Assembly (NCBI RefSeq): GCF_916619195.1
Contig: NZ_CAKAKL010000008.1
Location: forward strand, 224,151-288,150
Reading direction: 5' to 3'
From: Inquilinus sp. Marseille-Q2685
GTDB taxonomy: Bacteria > Pseudomonadota > Alphaproteobacteria > DSM-16000 > Inquilinaceae
DNA length: 64,000 nt
Below, piece after piece: positions 8,805-18,068 of this stretch. The notes below the pieces were generated by a model. The model worked only from the letters and a program-made list of their open reading frames with translations. It had not been told where the DNA came from and made no database searches. Each line of letters opens with the position of its first letter. Position 1 is the stretch's first letter. The translations under genes were made by a program, and so were the position numbers.

Positions 8805-9602
8805 TTACGTGGCGCAGCGGTGAGGCGACGCGGCCCGCGGGAGACCTTCCCGTGGGCCCGACGAGGCCGGCGGCATGATCGGAAGGCCATACGCCGATCG
8901 CGGGCGCGCCTTCATGCTGTGCAGCTTGAAGGCAACCTCGGTCCGGTTCCGGGCCTGCAGCTTCTTCATGATGCCGCGGATATGAACCTTGACCGTTCCC
9001 TCGGAGAGATTGAGCTCGTGGGCGATGATCTTGTTCGGCTTTCCGCGGGCAAGGCCTTCGGCCACCGCAGCCTGCCGATCGGTCAGGTCGAAAGGGAGCC
9101 TGGTGCGCTCCGGCCCTCCCTCCCGCTCCATTCGGCCCGCCATGGCCAGGGCGGTGGCCGGCACGAACATCCCGCCGGCGATGGCGAGCGACAGCGCGCC
9201 GATCGCAACGCTCAGGCTGACGCTCGTCGGAATATAGCCGCGTGCCCCGGACGACAGGATCTTGAGGACATGGCAGGATTCGTCGCGGTCGCCGATGACG
9301 ATGACCGGCCTGTCCGGGCGGTCCTGAGCGAGAAGCCGGAGATCCTGCATCAGATCAGGATCATCGGCACCCTCTCCGTCAATGCCGAACAGAATCGCCG
9401 ATGCATCGTTCCGAGCCCCGCAGGCCAGCCACTCGCCGGTATCCGCAAATCCAATGCCTCGGAATCCCCCATCGGCCGTCATGAGGGCCGCCGTCAGAGC
9501 CTCCCGAACCAGGACCCTGCGATCAATAATCGCGATCTTCGTTGTTTCGGAAAGATTCCCCGGAGCTGCAGCTTTCTCAGCATCGTCCCTGCAAGACAGC
9601 AT
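8805..9602 (-). CDS. LuxR/NarL-family regulator with atypical receiver domain
   Basis: A 265-residue protein. The ATG at 9602 has a near-perfect AGGAGGAG ribosome site. Residues about 20-135 resemble a response-regulator receiver. The acidic pair is reduced to IIDRR, and the conserved lysine region reads GYIPTSVS instead of GYLLKD. The beta-3 Asp may survive as FGIDG. Residues about 165-225 are a LuxR helix-turn-helix (LTDRQAAVAEGLARGKPNKIIAHELNLSEGT region, then VKVHIRGIMKKL). A Pro/Ser-rich tail follows. It is convergent with the cyclase/TPR gene, and no kinase gene is adjacent. Control independent of phosphorylation is inferred from the missing residues; targets are unknown. Confidence 0.85.
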   Translation of the reverse strand: MLSCRDDAEKAAAPGNLSETTKIAIIDRRVLVREALTAALMTADGGFRGIGFADTGEWLACGARNDASAILFGIDGEGADDPDLMQDLRLLAQDRPDRPVIVIGDRDESCHVLKILSSGARGYIPTSVSLSVAIGALSLAIAGGMFVPATALAMAGRMEREGGPERTRLPFDLTDRQAAVAEGLARGKPNKIIAHELNLSEGTVKVHIRGIMKKLQARNRTEVAFKLHSMKARPRSAYGLPIMPPASSGPREGLPRAASPHRCAT

Positions 9603-9949
9603 ATCTCCTCCTGATCGGGCACAAAGCTCGCCAATGACAGGCCAGTCGTCGACGTGAATAATCTCGAATACAAGCAGATCTTTATATCAGTTTCGGTATT
9701 ATTGAGAGTGCCCGAGCTTCCAGGAGGAAGCTCGGCGAGGTCACCAAATGCGAATAGAAGCAGAAGTCGTAGGACATGAAACCCGACCAGGGGCACGCGG
9801 TCAAGGCATTTATCTCTATTTTTATGAAAATTTCAATTCGCCCATACTCAATTTGGCGGGAACCCTACTCCTTTCGGAGTATCTTCGATGGTCAGGGAAA
9901 TGCCCACTCCCATGACCGGCAGCAACGACACGCCCGATCCGCTCCCTCT
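9603..9949. other. 347-bp intergenic region between luxR-like gene and glmS
   Basis: Low-GC for this window (notably 9640-9870), with no convincing gene. Both flanking genes read leftward, so it holds the glmS 3' trailer and the promoter of the LuxR-type gene. TATAAA occurs on the minus strand near 9685, but I could not pair it with a good -35. The perfect hairpin at 9712-9735 is the main structure. Confidence 0.7.
9712..9735. repeat. Perfect 10-bp inverted repeat with 4-nt loop
   Basis: CCGAGCTTCC, loop AGGA, then GGAAGCTCGG. No T-tract follows on either strand, so it is not a standard intrinsic terminator. It lies about 110 bases upstream of the LuxR-type start and 215 bases beyond the glmS stop. 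It could be an operator, a leader hairpin or a glmS 3' end structure. Confidence 0.6.
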
Positions 9950-11773
9950 TCACTCCACGGTGACGCTTTTGGCGAGGTTTCGGGGCTGGTCGACGTCGGT
10001 GCCTTTGGCGACGGCGGTGTGATAGGCCAGGAGTTGCACCGGCACGGCGTAGAGGATCGGGGCGACGAAGGGATCGATGCCCGGCAGGCCGATCGCCGCC
10101 ACCGGGCCGGGGCCGAGCCTCTCGATCCCCTCGGGGTCGGAGACGAAGATCACCTTGCCGCCGCGGGCCATCACCTCCTGCACGTTCGACACGGTCTTGT
10201 CGAACACCGGGTCGCGCGGCGCCAGCACGATCACCGGCACCTTGTCGTCGATCAGCGCGATCGGCCCGTGCTTCATCTCGCCGGCGGCGTAGCCTTCCGC
10301 GTGGATGTAGCTGATCTCCTTCAGCTTCAAGGCCCCTTCCAGCGCCAGCGGATAGGACAGGCCGCGGCCGAGATACAGCACGTCCCGCGCCAGCGCCACC
10401 TGGTGGGCCAGGTCGCGGATCGTGGCGTCGTGGTTCAGGACCTCGGCCAGCCGGCCCGGCACCTCGGTCAAGGCGGTCGACAGCTCGGCCTCCCGCTTCG
10501 CGTCGATGGCGCCGCGCGCCCGCGCCGCCGCCACCGCCAGGCAGGCCAGCACGGTCAGCTGGGTGGTGAAGGCCTTGGTCGAGGCGACGCCGATCTCCGG
10601 CCCCGCCAGGGTCTGGATCACCGCGTCGCTCTCGCGCGCGATCGAGCTGTCCGGCACGTTGACCACCGAGAGCACGCGCTGGCCCTGCGACCGGGCGTAG
10701 CGCAAGGCCGCCAGCGTGTCCGCGGTCTCGCCCGACTGCGACACGAAGATCGCCAGCCCGCCCTCCGGCAGCGGCGCCTCGCGGTAGCGGAACTCCGAGG
10801 CGATGTCGATCTCGACCGGCAGCCGGGCCACGGTCTCGAACCAGTGCTTCGCCACCATGCCGGCATAGAAGGCGGTGCCGCAGGCGACGATGGTGGCCCG
10901 CGGCACCCGGGCGAAGTCGAAGGGCAGCGCCGGCGGCACGATCGCCCGGGTCGCCGGATCCAGCATGGTGCGCAGCGTGTCGCCCACCACCGCCGGCTGC
11001 TCGTAGATCTCCTTCAGCATGTGGTGCCGGAAATCGCCCTTGCCGATCAGCGCCCCGGTCTGGGCGATCGGCTTCACCGGCCGGGCCACCGACCGGTCCC
11101 CGGCGTCGTAGATCTCGACCCCGCTCCGGGCGATCACCGCCCGGTCGCCCTCGTCGAGATAGCAGATCCGGTCGGTCCAGGCCCCGATCGCCAGCGCGTC
11201 CGAGCCGACATACATCTCGCCGTCGCCGAAGCCGATCGCCAAGGGCGAGCCGCGCCGGGCGACCACCAGCAGGTCCTCCTCGCCGGTGAACAGGAAGGCC
11301 AGCGCGAACGCCCCCTCCAGCCGCCGCAACGCCGCGGCGCTGGCCTCGCGCGGCGCCATCTGCCGGTCGAGGTAATGCGTCACCAGATGCGCGACGATCT
11401 CGGAATCGGTCTCGGTCGCGAAGACATGGCCGAGGCCCTCGAGCTCGCGCCGCAGCTCCCGGAAATTCTCGATGATGCCGTTGTGCACGATCGCCACCCG
11501 GGCGGTCGCATGCGGATGGGCGTTGGTCTCGCTCGGCCGGCCATGCGTCGCCCAGCGGGTGTGGCCGATGCCGATGGTGCCGTCGACCGGGTCCTCGCCC
11601 AGGCGCCGCTCCAGATTGACCAGCTTGCCCTCGGCACGGCGGCGCTCGATCCGACCCCCAACCAGCGTGGCGATGCCCGCCGAGTCATAGCCGCGATACT
11701 CCAGACGCTTCAGCGCCTCGACCAGTCGCGACGCCACCGGCCGCCTCCCCACGATCCCCACAATCCCGCACAT
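9950..11773 (-). CDS. glmS: Glutamine-fructose-6-phosphate aminotransferase
   Basis: A 607-residue enzyme making glucosamine-6-phosphate from fructose-6-phosphate and glutamine, the first step to UDP-GlcNAc for peptidoglycan and lipopolysaccharide. The ATG at 11773 gives MCGIVG, which puts the N-terminal nucleophile Cys directly after Met as the family requires. The TTG one codon upstream would misplace it. AGGAGAAGGG lies just upstream. The glutaminase domain covers residues 1 to about 220 (RLEYRGYDSAG, HTRWATHG). Two SIS domains follow (CGTAFYAG, FVSQSGETADT, STKAFTTQ), and the C-terminus is the typical DQPRNLAKSVTVE. The length is standard. It stands alone, without glmU or glmM nearby. No glmS ribozyme is expected outside Gram-positives and none was recognised. 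Confidence 0.98.
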   Translation of the reverse strand: MCGIVGIVGRRPVASRLVEALKRLEYRGYDSAGIATLVGGRIERRRAEGKLVNLERRLGEDPVDGTIGIGHTRWATHGRPSETNAHPHATARVAIVHNGIIENFRELRRELEGLGHVFATETDSEIVAHLVTHYLDRQMAPREASAAALRRLEGAFALAFLFTGEEDLLVVARRGSPLAIGFGDGEMYVGSDALAIGAWTDRICYLDEGDRAVIARSGVEIYDAGDRSVARPVKPIAQTGALIGKGDFRHHMLKEIYEQPAVVGDTLRTMLDPATRAIVPPALPFDFARVPRATIVACGTAFYAGMVAKHWFETVARLPVEIDIASEFRYREAPLPEGGLAIFVSQSGETADTLAALRYARSQGQRVLSVVNVPDSSIARESDAVIQTLAGPEIGVASTKAFTTQLTVLACLAVAAARARGAIDAKREAELSTALTEVPGRLAEVLNHDATIRDLAHQVALARDVLYLGRGLSYPLALEGALKLKEISYIHAEGYAAGEMKHGPIALIDDKVPVIVLAPRDPVFDKTVSNVQEVMARGGKVIFVSDPEGIERLGPGPVAAIGLPGIDPFVAPILYAVPVQLLAYHTAVAKGTDVDQPRNLAKSVTVE

Positions 11774-12551
11774 CAACCCTTCTCCTGCCGAACGGCCCGG
11801 ATGCCGAGAATGGCCGTCATGAGGAAAGCCGGAGACAGGGATCAGCCCGGGAACCCGTTTCGACCGCCCTCACGCGTAGCCTTCCTGGCGTCACGACGAG
11901 CCGCCGGGATAACATTCGCCGTGGAAAACACCATCGCCACCCATCAGATGCTTCCATCATTCTTGCTTCCGCCGACACTCATTTTCTGAAATCCGAAGCA
12001 TTCTGAATAAAAATTAACAGTTAAGTTATACACAATTTCTCTCCTTATTTAATATTTACAATATGCGGGCCAAAATGGAATTTGAAGATATCCTTTGGTG
12101 GTACCCTCCGATGACTCAGGCACCCCTCCCGCAAATCACTGCCGGCAACACCGATGCCGAGAAGAACCGCCAAGATGCTGCGCCCCGCTTTGTCGACAGC
12201 CAGCCATGGATATCGACGAAGCCACAGGCACGGAAGCACCCCGTCGGCCGCCGGCCCTGCGTTGTCCTATCGTACCGACTTCGACCGGATACGATTTCCG
12301 GGGCGCAGAGCAGGATATCTTCGGGATTTCGTCGGCCGCCCTCATATATTCTTATGCACAACGCGGTCAGGCTGCTACGGGAAGAGCTGCGCGCAGGTTA
12401 GGAATACCTAATCCTGGTGTATCATTCCGTCCCAACGTGATATTCTTTCTCGTGGCTGCAACGTCCCCCCTATTGAGGCCCAGCGATCACACGTCCGGTA
12501 TAGTTTGACATGATTTCCCCATATCGATGATTTCAACTTGAGACAGAGCCG
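11774..12551. other. 778-bp intergenic region
   Basis: This region separates the divergent glmS and PleD-like genes. About 11980-12065 is strongly AT-rich (runs such as TTATTTAATATTTACAATATG). A 112-codon plus-strand frame begins at 12063 and short minus-strand frames overlap it; none shows a recognisable domain or a ribosome site, so I do not call a gene. A perfect -35 hexamer TTGACA lies at 12505-12510, about 40 bases before the PleD-like start, without a clear -10. Confidence 0.6.
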
Positions 12552-13946
12552 ATGACCGCTCAGGTGCTAATCGTCGACGATACAGAAGCAAACGCCCATA
12601 TATTGAGCGTTGTCGCGGAGGACCAATACTATACCGTCCTGACGGCATCGAGCGGCGCCGAGGCGATTTTGCTGGCGCAGAACTGGCAACCGGACGTTAT
12701 CGTCCTGGATGTGATGATGCCCGAGTTGGATGGCTACGAGACCTGCCGTCGGCTGAAGGCGGACGAACGGACGATGCATATCCCGGTCGTCATGGTCACC
12801 GCGCTCGATGGCGCTGCCGAAAGGCTGCGCGGGCTCGAATGCGGTGCCGACGATTTCCTGACCCGGCCGATCGATACCGAGACCTTCCTCGCCAGGATCA
12901 AAGGCCTTGTTCGTCTCAAGCAGCTTTTCGATGAATGGAGGGCAAGGCACGAGACGACGCGGGCCCTGGGCCTCGCTCCCGAGCCGCGGACCCAGGTCGA
13001 GGTGAGCGGGACTCGCGCGCTGATCGTGGACGACTGGGATCTCGGCGCGGCCAGCGTCGAGAATGCGCTCGCAGAAGATGGCATCCAGGCCGTTCGGGCC
13101 TCCAACGAGGAGGAAGCGACCGCCATCGGCGCCAGCCACCAGTTGAGCCTGATCATCATCAATCTCTCGATGAGGGGATTCGAACCCCTGCGCCTCGCCT
13201 CGCGGCTTCGCGCCAATGTGGCCAGCCGCGACATACCTCTTCTCCTGATCGCCGAGCCCGATCATCGGGACCTGATCCTGCGCGGTTTCGATCTGGGCGT
13301 GAACGACTGGATTTCCAGGCCGTTCAACCCGAATGAGTTCAGGGTGCGGGCCCGCAATCAGATCCGGCGGAAACTCTATCAGGACCGGCTGCGAAGCGCG
13401 CTCGACGGCGCTCTCAAGATGGCGCTGACCGATCCGCTGACCGGCCTCTACAATCGTCGTTATTTCATGCGGCACCTCGAAGGCGTGCTGGCGGCAAAGC
13501 AGATGGCGAACATCGCCGTGCTGATGATCGACGTCGACAGTTTCAAGATCGTCAACGACCGGTTCGGCCATCAGGCCGGCGACACTGCGCTCGAACTTCT
13601 GGGGGAAAGGCTTCGCCTCGAGGTCCGGGCCGTGGATCTCGCGGCCCGTCTGGGAGGCGAGGAATTCGCCGTCGTCATGATCGGTGCCGGCGTCGACGAG
13701 GTCGCTGCCACGGCGGAGAGGGTCCGGGCCAAGCTGGCGGCGGAAAAGTTCGCCCCGACACAGGAGAGCGCATTCCCATTGACCGTCAGCATCGGCGCCG
13801 CGGTGGCCCAGGCCTGCGACACCGATATCAATGAACTGATGCGGGCCGCCGACCGCACGCTATACCTCGCCAAGGCGCGGGGGCGTAACCGGGTCGAGGT
13901 CACGGTGCTGACAGGCCGGGACGGCCGGACTGCCTTGGGTGGCTGA
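12552..13946 (+). CDS. PleD-like diguanylate cyclase (REC-REC-GGDEF)
   Basis: 464 residues. The first receiver (1-125) has the acidic pair VDDTEAN, the phospho-acceptor in VLDVMMPELDGYE and the lysine in LTRP-type form. The second receiver (about 153-275) is degenerate: the acceptor position reads IIINLSMRG, as expected for the adaptor receiver of PleD. The GGDEF domain (about 290-455) has the active site LGGEEFAV, and the RAVD five residues before it is the product-inhibition I-site. It should make c-di-GMP from two GTP when the first receiver is phosphorylated and the protein dimerises; this is family knowledge. The ribosome site is weak (GAGACAGAG). No DivJ/PleC-like kinase is adjacent. 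Confidence 0.93.
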   Translation: MTAQVLIVDDTEANAHILSVVAEDQYYTVLTASSGAEAILLAQNWQPDVIVLDVMMPELDGYETCRRLKADERTMHIPVVMVTALDGAAERLRGLECGADDFLTRPIDTETFLARIKGLVRLKQLFDEWRARHETTRALGLAPEPRTQVEVSGTRALIVDDWDLGAASVENALAEDGIQAVRASNEEEATAIGASHQLSLIIINLSMRGFEPLRLASRLRANVASRDIPLLLIAEPDHRDLILRGFDLGVNDWISRPFNPNEFRVRARNQIRRKLYQDRLRSALDGALKMALTDPLTGLYNRRYFMRHLEGVLAAKQMANIAVLMIDVDSFKIVNDRFGHQAGDTALELLGERLRLEVRAVDLAARLGGEEFAVVMIGAGVDEVAATAERVRAKLAAEKFAPTQESAFPLTVSIGAAVAQACDTDINELMRAADRTLYLAKARGRNRVEVTVLTGRDGRTALGG

Positions 13947-14138
13947 CCCCGGCCGAGCACGCCGGCAAGGTGGGTTCGGCCCGGCCGCTCGATCGTCCTC
14001 GACCGTCTCGACGTGGACGACGCCCTGATCCGAGGAATACGCTGCAATCAGCATTCAGAGCGCCCGTCTATTGACGGTCAGCGCTGCTGCACTCATGTCT
14101 CGCGAGCATAAAGCGGTCTTTTTAGGTAATTCCCATCC

Positions 14139-14165
14139 TTTGAGACGGCTTTCGTCCGCCTCAAA
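14139..14165. promoter_or_regulatory. Inverted repeat upstream of desaturase gene
   Basis: TTTGAGACGG, 7-base spacer, CCGCCTCAAA: 9 of 10 positions pair. It ends 43 bases before the desaturase ATG, where an operator or leader hairpin would sit. No T-tract follows. The regulator is unknown. Confidence 0.45.
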
Positions 14166-14208
14166 ACTGTGACGGATTACTGCCGTGCCGATGCGGAAGG
14201 AGCACCTC

Positions 14209-15405
14209 ATGTCCACCTTCGTTGCGGGTATTGAACATGTCGGGTCCCGCGAGGCTGCGCACACCGCGCGGCGAGACCCCCGAGCCGAAATGGCTGAACG
14301 CCTTCCGGCCGCTGTCCAGCCGTTCCTGTCCTGGCTGACCGCCCGGCCGGCGCCGCAGGAGGCCGAGGCCGCACACACCCCGATGCATTTCGTGCATCAG
14401 GGATGCCTGCTGGTCATGGCCGGCCTGTCGTTCGGCGTCCTATGGACCGTCGTTCCGACGATCCCGGGCGCCCTCCTGCTCTTCATCTCTCTGATTCTCA
14501 CGACATCCGGCCTCGGCGTGTTTCAGGTCGTGGTGTTTCACCATTGCGCTCATGGGACCGTCTTCCGGACCTGGGAGCGCAACCGAGCCGTGGGCCGGCT
14601 GATCTCCGCCGTCTTCCTGTTCAAGCATTTCGACCATTACCGAAAAGAGCACATGCATCACCACAGCGCCCGCAAGCTGCTGACCGAGGAGGACGAATTC
14701 GCCGACTTCGTCCTCGGCATGTGCCGCCTCGAGCCGGAGCTGCCGAAGCGCGAACTGTGGCGCCGCGTGCTGGTCAACGTCGTCTTTTCCCCCGGCTTCC
14801 ATGTCCGGTTCCTGTTTCGCCGAATCCGCGCTGCGATGCGCTCGCACGATCCGCAGCACAACATCGTGGCGATGTTCGCCCTGGCGATTCCGGCGCTGGC
14901 TTCGGCCCTCACCGGCCATGCCCTCGCCTTTCTCGTCATCTGGCTCCTGCCGCTGACCCTGCTCCTGCAATGGGCGACGATCGGCCGGATCCTCTGCGAG
15001 CACCGCTTTCCCGAGCCGGCGCTGATCGCCGCGCGGGACAAGGAGTTCGTCTGCCTGGCGACCGCCGGCGTATTTCCGGGCGCCCCTCCGCCGCGAGATT
15101 CGGCGTGGTCGCCCGCGGGGCTCGCCGCCTGGTGCGGCTGGTGGGCGAACATGCTCACGATCCAACTTCTCGTACGCGTCATCGTCCTGGTCGGGGACGC
15201 TCCATGCCACGATTTCCATCACCGGCGCCCATCGACCAAACAGTGGACCGACTACATCCATGCCCGGCAGAAGGATGTGGACGCCGGATGCCCCGGCTTT
15301 CCCCTGAACTACGGCGAGACCTGGGGACTGTTCCGCGCCATCGACGAGAATCTCGCGACGCTGTCGGCGACGCCCAAAGGCGCCGTCCCGACATGGCCCC
15401 ACTAG
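14209..15405 (+). CDS. Fatty acid desaturase-superfamily membrane enzyme
   Basis: A 398-residue di-iron membrane desaturase/hydroxylase family protein. The ATG at 14209 is preferred over the GTG at 14185 because AAGGAG lies 6 bases upstream of it. Histidine boxes are visible: HHCAHG (about 118-123), HYRKEHMHHH (about 148-157) and HDFHHR (about 336-341), with hydrophobic helices between. These boxes bind the di-iron centre that activates oxygen to desaturate or hydroxylate a lipid-like substrate in the inner membrane. Substrate and regioselectivity cannot be told; acyl lipids, carotenoids and alkyl chains are all used in the superfamily. It is transcribed alone and is convergent with the histidine kinase gene, 6 bases apart. 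Confidence 0.85.
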   Translation: MSTFVAGIEHVGSREAAHTARRDPRAEMAERLPAAVQPFLSWLTARPAPQEAEAAHTPMHFVHQGCLLVMAGLSFGVLWTVVPTIPGALLLFISLILTTSGLGVFQVVVFHHCAHGTVFRTWERNRAVGRLISAVFLFKHFDHYRKEHMHHHSARKLLTEEDEFADFVLGMCRLEPELPKRELWRRVLVNVVFSPGFHVRFLFRRIRAAMRSHDPQHNIVAMFALAIPALASALTGHALAFLVIWLLPLTLLLQWATIGRILCEHRFPEPALIAARDKEFVCLATAGVFPGAPPPRDSAWSPAGLAAWCGWWANMLTIQLLVRVIVLVGDAPCHDFHHRRPSTKQWTDYIHARQKDVDAGCPGFPLNYGETWGLFRAIDENLATLSATPKGAVPTWPH

Positions 15406-15411
15406 CCCGGA

Positions 15412-16794
15412 TCAGCCGGCTTTCGGGGGGTCGGCCTGCCCGGGGCTTCCGAGCGCCGCGGGAAACATGACACGAACGGTGGTTCCGCCTCCCGGCTCGC
15501 TGGTGATCACGAGCGAGCCGCCATGGGCCTCGACAAGGCCCTTGGTGATCGGCAGCCCCAGCCCGGTGCCGGCGGTCTTGCGGGTCAACGCGTTGTCGAG
15601 CTGACGGAACGGTTCCATCGCGATCGCGATCTCCTCGGGCCGCATTCCAATCCCGGTGTCCGTGACCAGGAGTTGGATCGATCGGTCCGTTCCGATCTCG
15701 ACATCGACGACGACCTGCCCTCCCTGCGGCGTGAACTTGATCGCGTTGCCGATCAGATTGTCGAGAATCTGGCGGAAGCGAACCCCGTCGACAAGGAGAC
15801 CGAAGGCCGGATCGATCGGCGACATCGACAGGGCGACGCCCCGCTCCGCCGCCATGCCATGCGCCGCCCGAACGGCGGCTGCCACCGCATGCTCCAGGCG
15901 GATCCACTCGGGTTGGATGGCGAGATGACCCCGGGCGATGCTTGAATAATCCAGAATATCGTTGATCAGGCGCAGCAGATGGCGGCCCGAGCCGCCGATC
16001 TCCGTCGCATAGGCGACGGATCGCTCGATCGTCAGGCCGGAGGGACGCTTCGCGGACAGGATGTCGGCCAAACCGATGATGGCGTTCAGCGGCGTCCGCA
16101 GCTCATGGCTCAGCGTCGCGAGGAATGCGGCCTTCGCCTCGTCGGCCTGCTCCGCTGCGTGCATGGCGCGCCGAAGCTCCTGCTCCGCCTGCTTGCGGGC
16201 CAGGACGTCGATATAGACCGAGAGGCCGCCTTCGATGAGCTCCTGGTCGGCGGATTCGAAAGCCCGGCTCACATTCGCCTCGGACCGGTTGCCGATCATC
16301 AGGGCCTGGCCCGTCGTGCGATCATAAGCCCAAAGAACATAGGGCAGTTGCAGGATGCCCGTAAGCTCATAGGCCGGCGGCTCGATTCTGGATTGAGCGG
16401 TGGTGAAGAAGAAGTCGGGAACGCTCGGCAGCGTGATCGGCGCGGTCGCCTTCTCGCGCAGCCCGATGGCGTGCGTGACACGAAAGGTCCGGCTGCCGGG
16501 GGTCTCCTCGACCAGAAGCGCCGCGCGGTCGCACATCGCATTGTCGACGACGATCTCCAGGATCCGGTCGCCGAGATCCTCCGGGCCGATCACCGTGTCG
16601 GCGAGACGGTGGGCCTCACGGATCAGCTTGGCCAGCGTCCGGCTGCGCCGCGCCTCTCGGAAGGCCTGGCTCTGTTCCTCCTGCAGCCGAAGCAGGCGCG
16701 CGCCGAGATCGTTGCACTCGCGCTGGTAATAGGCGAGCTCCCGTTCCAGCTGACCGGGCGACACGCCGACAGTCCTCCGCGGGCCGCCGTTCAT
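15412..16794 (-). CDS. GAF-like sensor histidine kinase, partner of FIST protein
   Basis: 460 residues, soluble. A coiled coil (about 12-50) is followed by a GAF-like region (about 55-205). HisKA has the phospho-acceptor in FLATLSHELRTPLNAIIG (about 238-255). HATPase_c has the N box LDNLIGNAIKFTP and G boxes DTGIGM and GTGLGLPITKG. There is no C-terminal receiver and no transmembrane helix. Its start overlaps the FIST gene stop by four bases (ATGA), so the two are one transcription and translation unit. FIST proteins of the NosP group bind haem and nitric oxide and control a co-encoded kinase; the same relation is inferred here. The response regulator it would phosphorylate is not in the operon. 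The PleD-like protein at 12552 is a nearby candidate. Confidence 0.9.
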   Translation of the reverse strand: MNGGPRRTVGVSPGQLERELAYYQRECNDLGARLLRLQEEQSQAFREARRSRTLAKLIREAHRLADTVIGPEDLGDRILEIVVDNAMCDRAALLVEETPGSRTFRVTHAIGLREKATAPITLPSVPDFFFTTAQSRIEPPAYELTGILQLPYVLWAYDRTTGQALMIGNRSEANVSRAFESADQELIEGGLSVYIDVLARKQAEQELRRAMHAAEQADEAKAAFLATLSHELRTPLNAIIGLADILSAKRPSGLTIERSVAYATEIGGSGRHLLRLINDILDYSSIARGHLAIQPEWIRLEHAVAAAVRAAHGMAAERGVALSMSPIDPAFGLLVDGVRFRQILDNLIGNAIKFTPQGGQVVVDVEIGTDRSIQLLVTDTGIGMRPEEIAIAMEPFRQLDNALTRKTAGTGLGLPITKGLVEAHGGSLVITSEPGGGTTVRVMFPAALGSPGQADPPKAG

Positions 16795-17987
16795 CGTGCC
16801 GACAACACGGTCAGGAGGCCGGTCCAGTCCAAGGGCCGGCTGTAGCCGTCGAAGGGCGCGATCTCGACGCCGGAATAGAAGCCGAGAAAGGGAATCGACG
16901 GATCGAGATGGTCCGCCACCAGCCGGGCTTCCTCGATCGCGGCCCCGCTGCGGGCACTGGCGCGGCCCGCACAGTCGATATAGATCGCCAGAAGAGGCTG
17001 CCCGTCCCGCTGCGTCTGGTTGATCGCGCTGATGCCGTTTCGAACGCTGTCGAGCATCAGCGCGTTATCCCGGGACATGATCTGAACCCGCGTGCCGAGG
17101 CGGAAGTCCCTCTCGAACAGGGTGATCGAGCCGGTGGTCCGGTTGGCGCGCAGGATCAGACGGTTGACGTAGCTGTTCTCGTCATAGGCCGCGTAGGGAT
17201 CCCCCTGCTTCTCGCCCAGCGTGGCGATCAGCGACAGGTCGTGTGATGAGGTGGCGCCCAGCGTCACGCCCAGCATCTGCTCGATCACCTCGAGCGCCGG
17301 CCGGCCGTCGAGCTCGAACACCTCGGCCCCTTCGATGCGCGTGATCTCCATGAAGGTGCTGACCGGGCGGCAGCCGTGCAGGATGACGGTCTCGTCCTTG
17401 AGGCTGGATGGGAAGACAAGCGCGACGGCCGCGTGCTTGGCGACGGACGTGCCGTCGAGCACCCAGGCATCGGACAGATTCATGTCGGTCAGGGTCCCCC
17501 CGCCGATCAGCCGGATCCTGTGGCCGGCAAGACCCGACTGCAGCCCCTCGACCAGATCGCTCGCCGGATGCAGACGCAGCGGCGACGGGTCGGCGACGCT
17601 GTCATAGAACATCAGCACGACGGAGTCCTGCTCGGCGGTCTCGGCCAGCTTCTGCCCGAGCGAAAAGCCGGCGGCGCGCTCACCCTGCCGCAGATCGCGG
17701 TTGACCAGGATCTGCGGCAGGGCATCTTCCGCTCCGAAAGCCACGACCCCGACCTCCAATCCGCTGTAGCCGAGGCCGTCTCGCCAGATGACGCCGGCCG
17801 CCGATCCGCCGACAATTGCGACTGCGTCCCCGAAGGTGGTCCTGAGCGCCTCGACAACGTCGGAACCCTCATGCTTTCCGCCGCAGAACACCAGCAGCAG
17901 TTGCGGGACGATATTCCCCAACGTCGCACGGCACTGCTCGATCGCCGTCGCAGCCGAGACGCTTCTTCCATGACCAATCGCGACCAT
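16791..17987 (-). CDS. FIST-domain sensory protein (NosP-like)
   Basis: 398 residues with FIST_N (about 25-220) and FIST_C (about 225-375). Recognisable signatures are LLLVFCGGKH, VGGSAAGVIW, the LIGGGTLTD stretch, and near the end FLGFYSGVEIAP. FIST domains are predicted small-ligand sensors, and the NosP members carry haem and respond to nitric oxide by inhibiting an associated histidine kinase. Here the gene lies directly upstream of, and overlaps, a histidine kinase gene. An EAL phosphodiesterase lies 81 bases upstream on the same strand. This arrangement supports a role in controlling c-di-GMP. Haem binding cannot be confirmed from sequence alone; other FIST proteins bind other ligands. 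Confidence 0.9.
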   Translation of the reverse strand: MVAIGHGRSVSAATAIEQCRATLGNIVPQLLLVFCGGKHEGSDVVEALRTTFGDAVAIVGGSAAGVIWRDGLGYSGLEVGVVAFGAEDALPQILVNRDLRQGERAAGFSLGQKLAETAEQDSVVLMFYDSVADPSPLRLHPASDLVEGLQSGLAGHRIRLIGGGTLTDMNLSDAWVLDGTSVAKHAAVALVFPSSLKDETVILHGCRPVSTFMEITRIEGAEVFELDGRPALEVIEQMLGVTLGATSSHDLSLIATLGEKQGDPYAAYDENSYVNRLILRANRTTGSITLFERDFRLGTRVQIMSRDNALMLDSVRNGISAINQTQRDGQPLLAIYIDCAGRASARSGAAIEEARLVADHLDPSIPFLGFYSGVEIAPFDGYSRPLDWTGLLTVLSAR

Positions 17988-18068
17988 TCAGCCTCCCCGG
18001 CCATCAGGCGCCCGGCGGCGCCCGCGGGCCATCCATTCAGCGGCAGGACCTTCATCCTTGTCCATCGA

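Noticed and set aside
9950..11989. Long plus-strand frame (737 codons from 9776) across glmS
   Set aside because: Antisense shadow of glmS, with His/Arg/Gln-rich composition typical of reversed GC-rich genes.
12063..12401. 112-codon plus-strand frame in the glmS-PleD gap
   Set aside because: No ribosome site, no recognisable domain, and competing frames on both strands over the same stretch. Kept only as part of the intergenic description.
13173..13189. AGGGGATTCGAACCCCT looks like a tRNA T-arm
   Set aside because: It lies inside the PleD-like second receiver, encoding MRGFEPL. No acceptor, D or anticodon stems can be built around it; chance palindrome in coding DNA.
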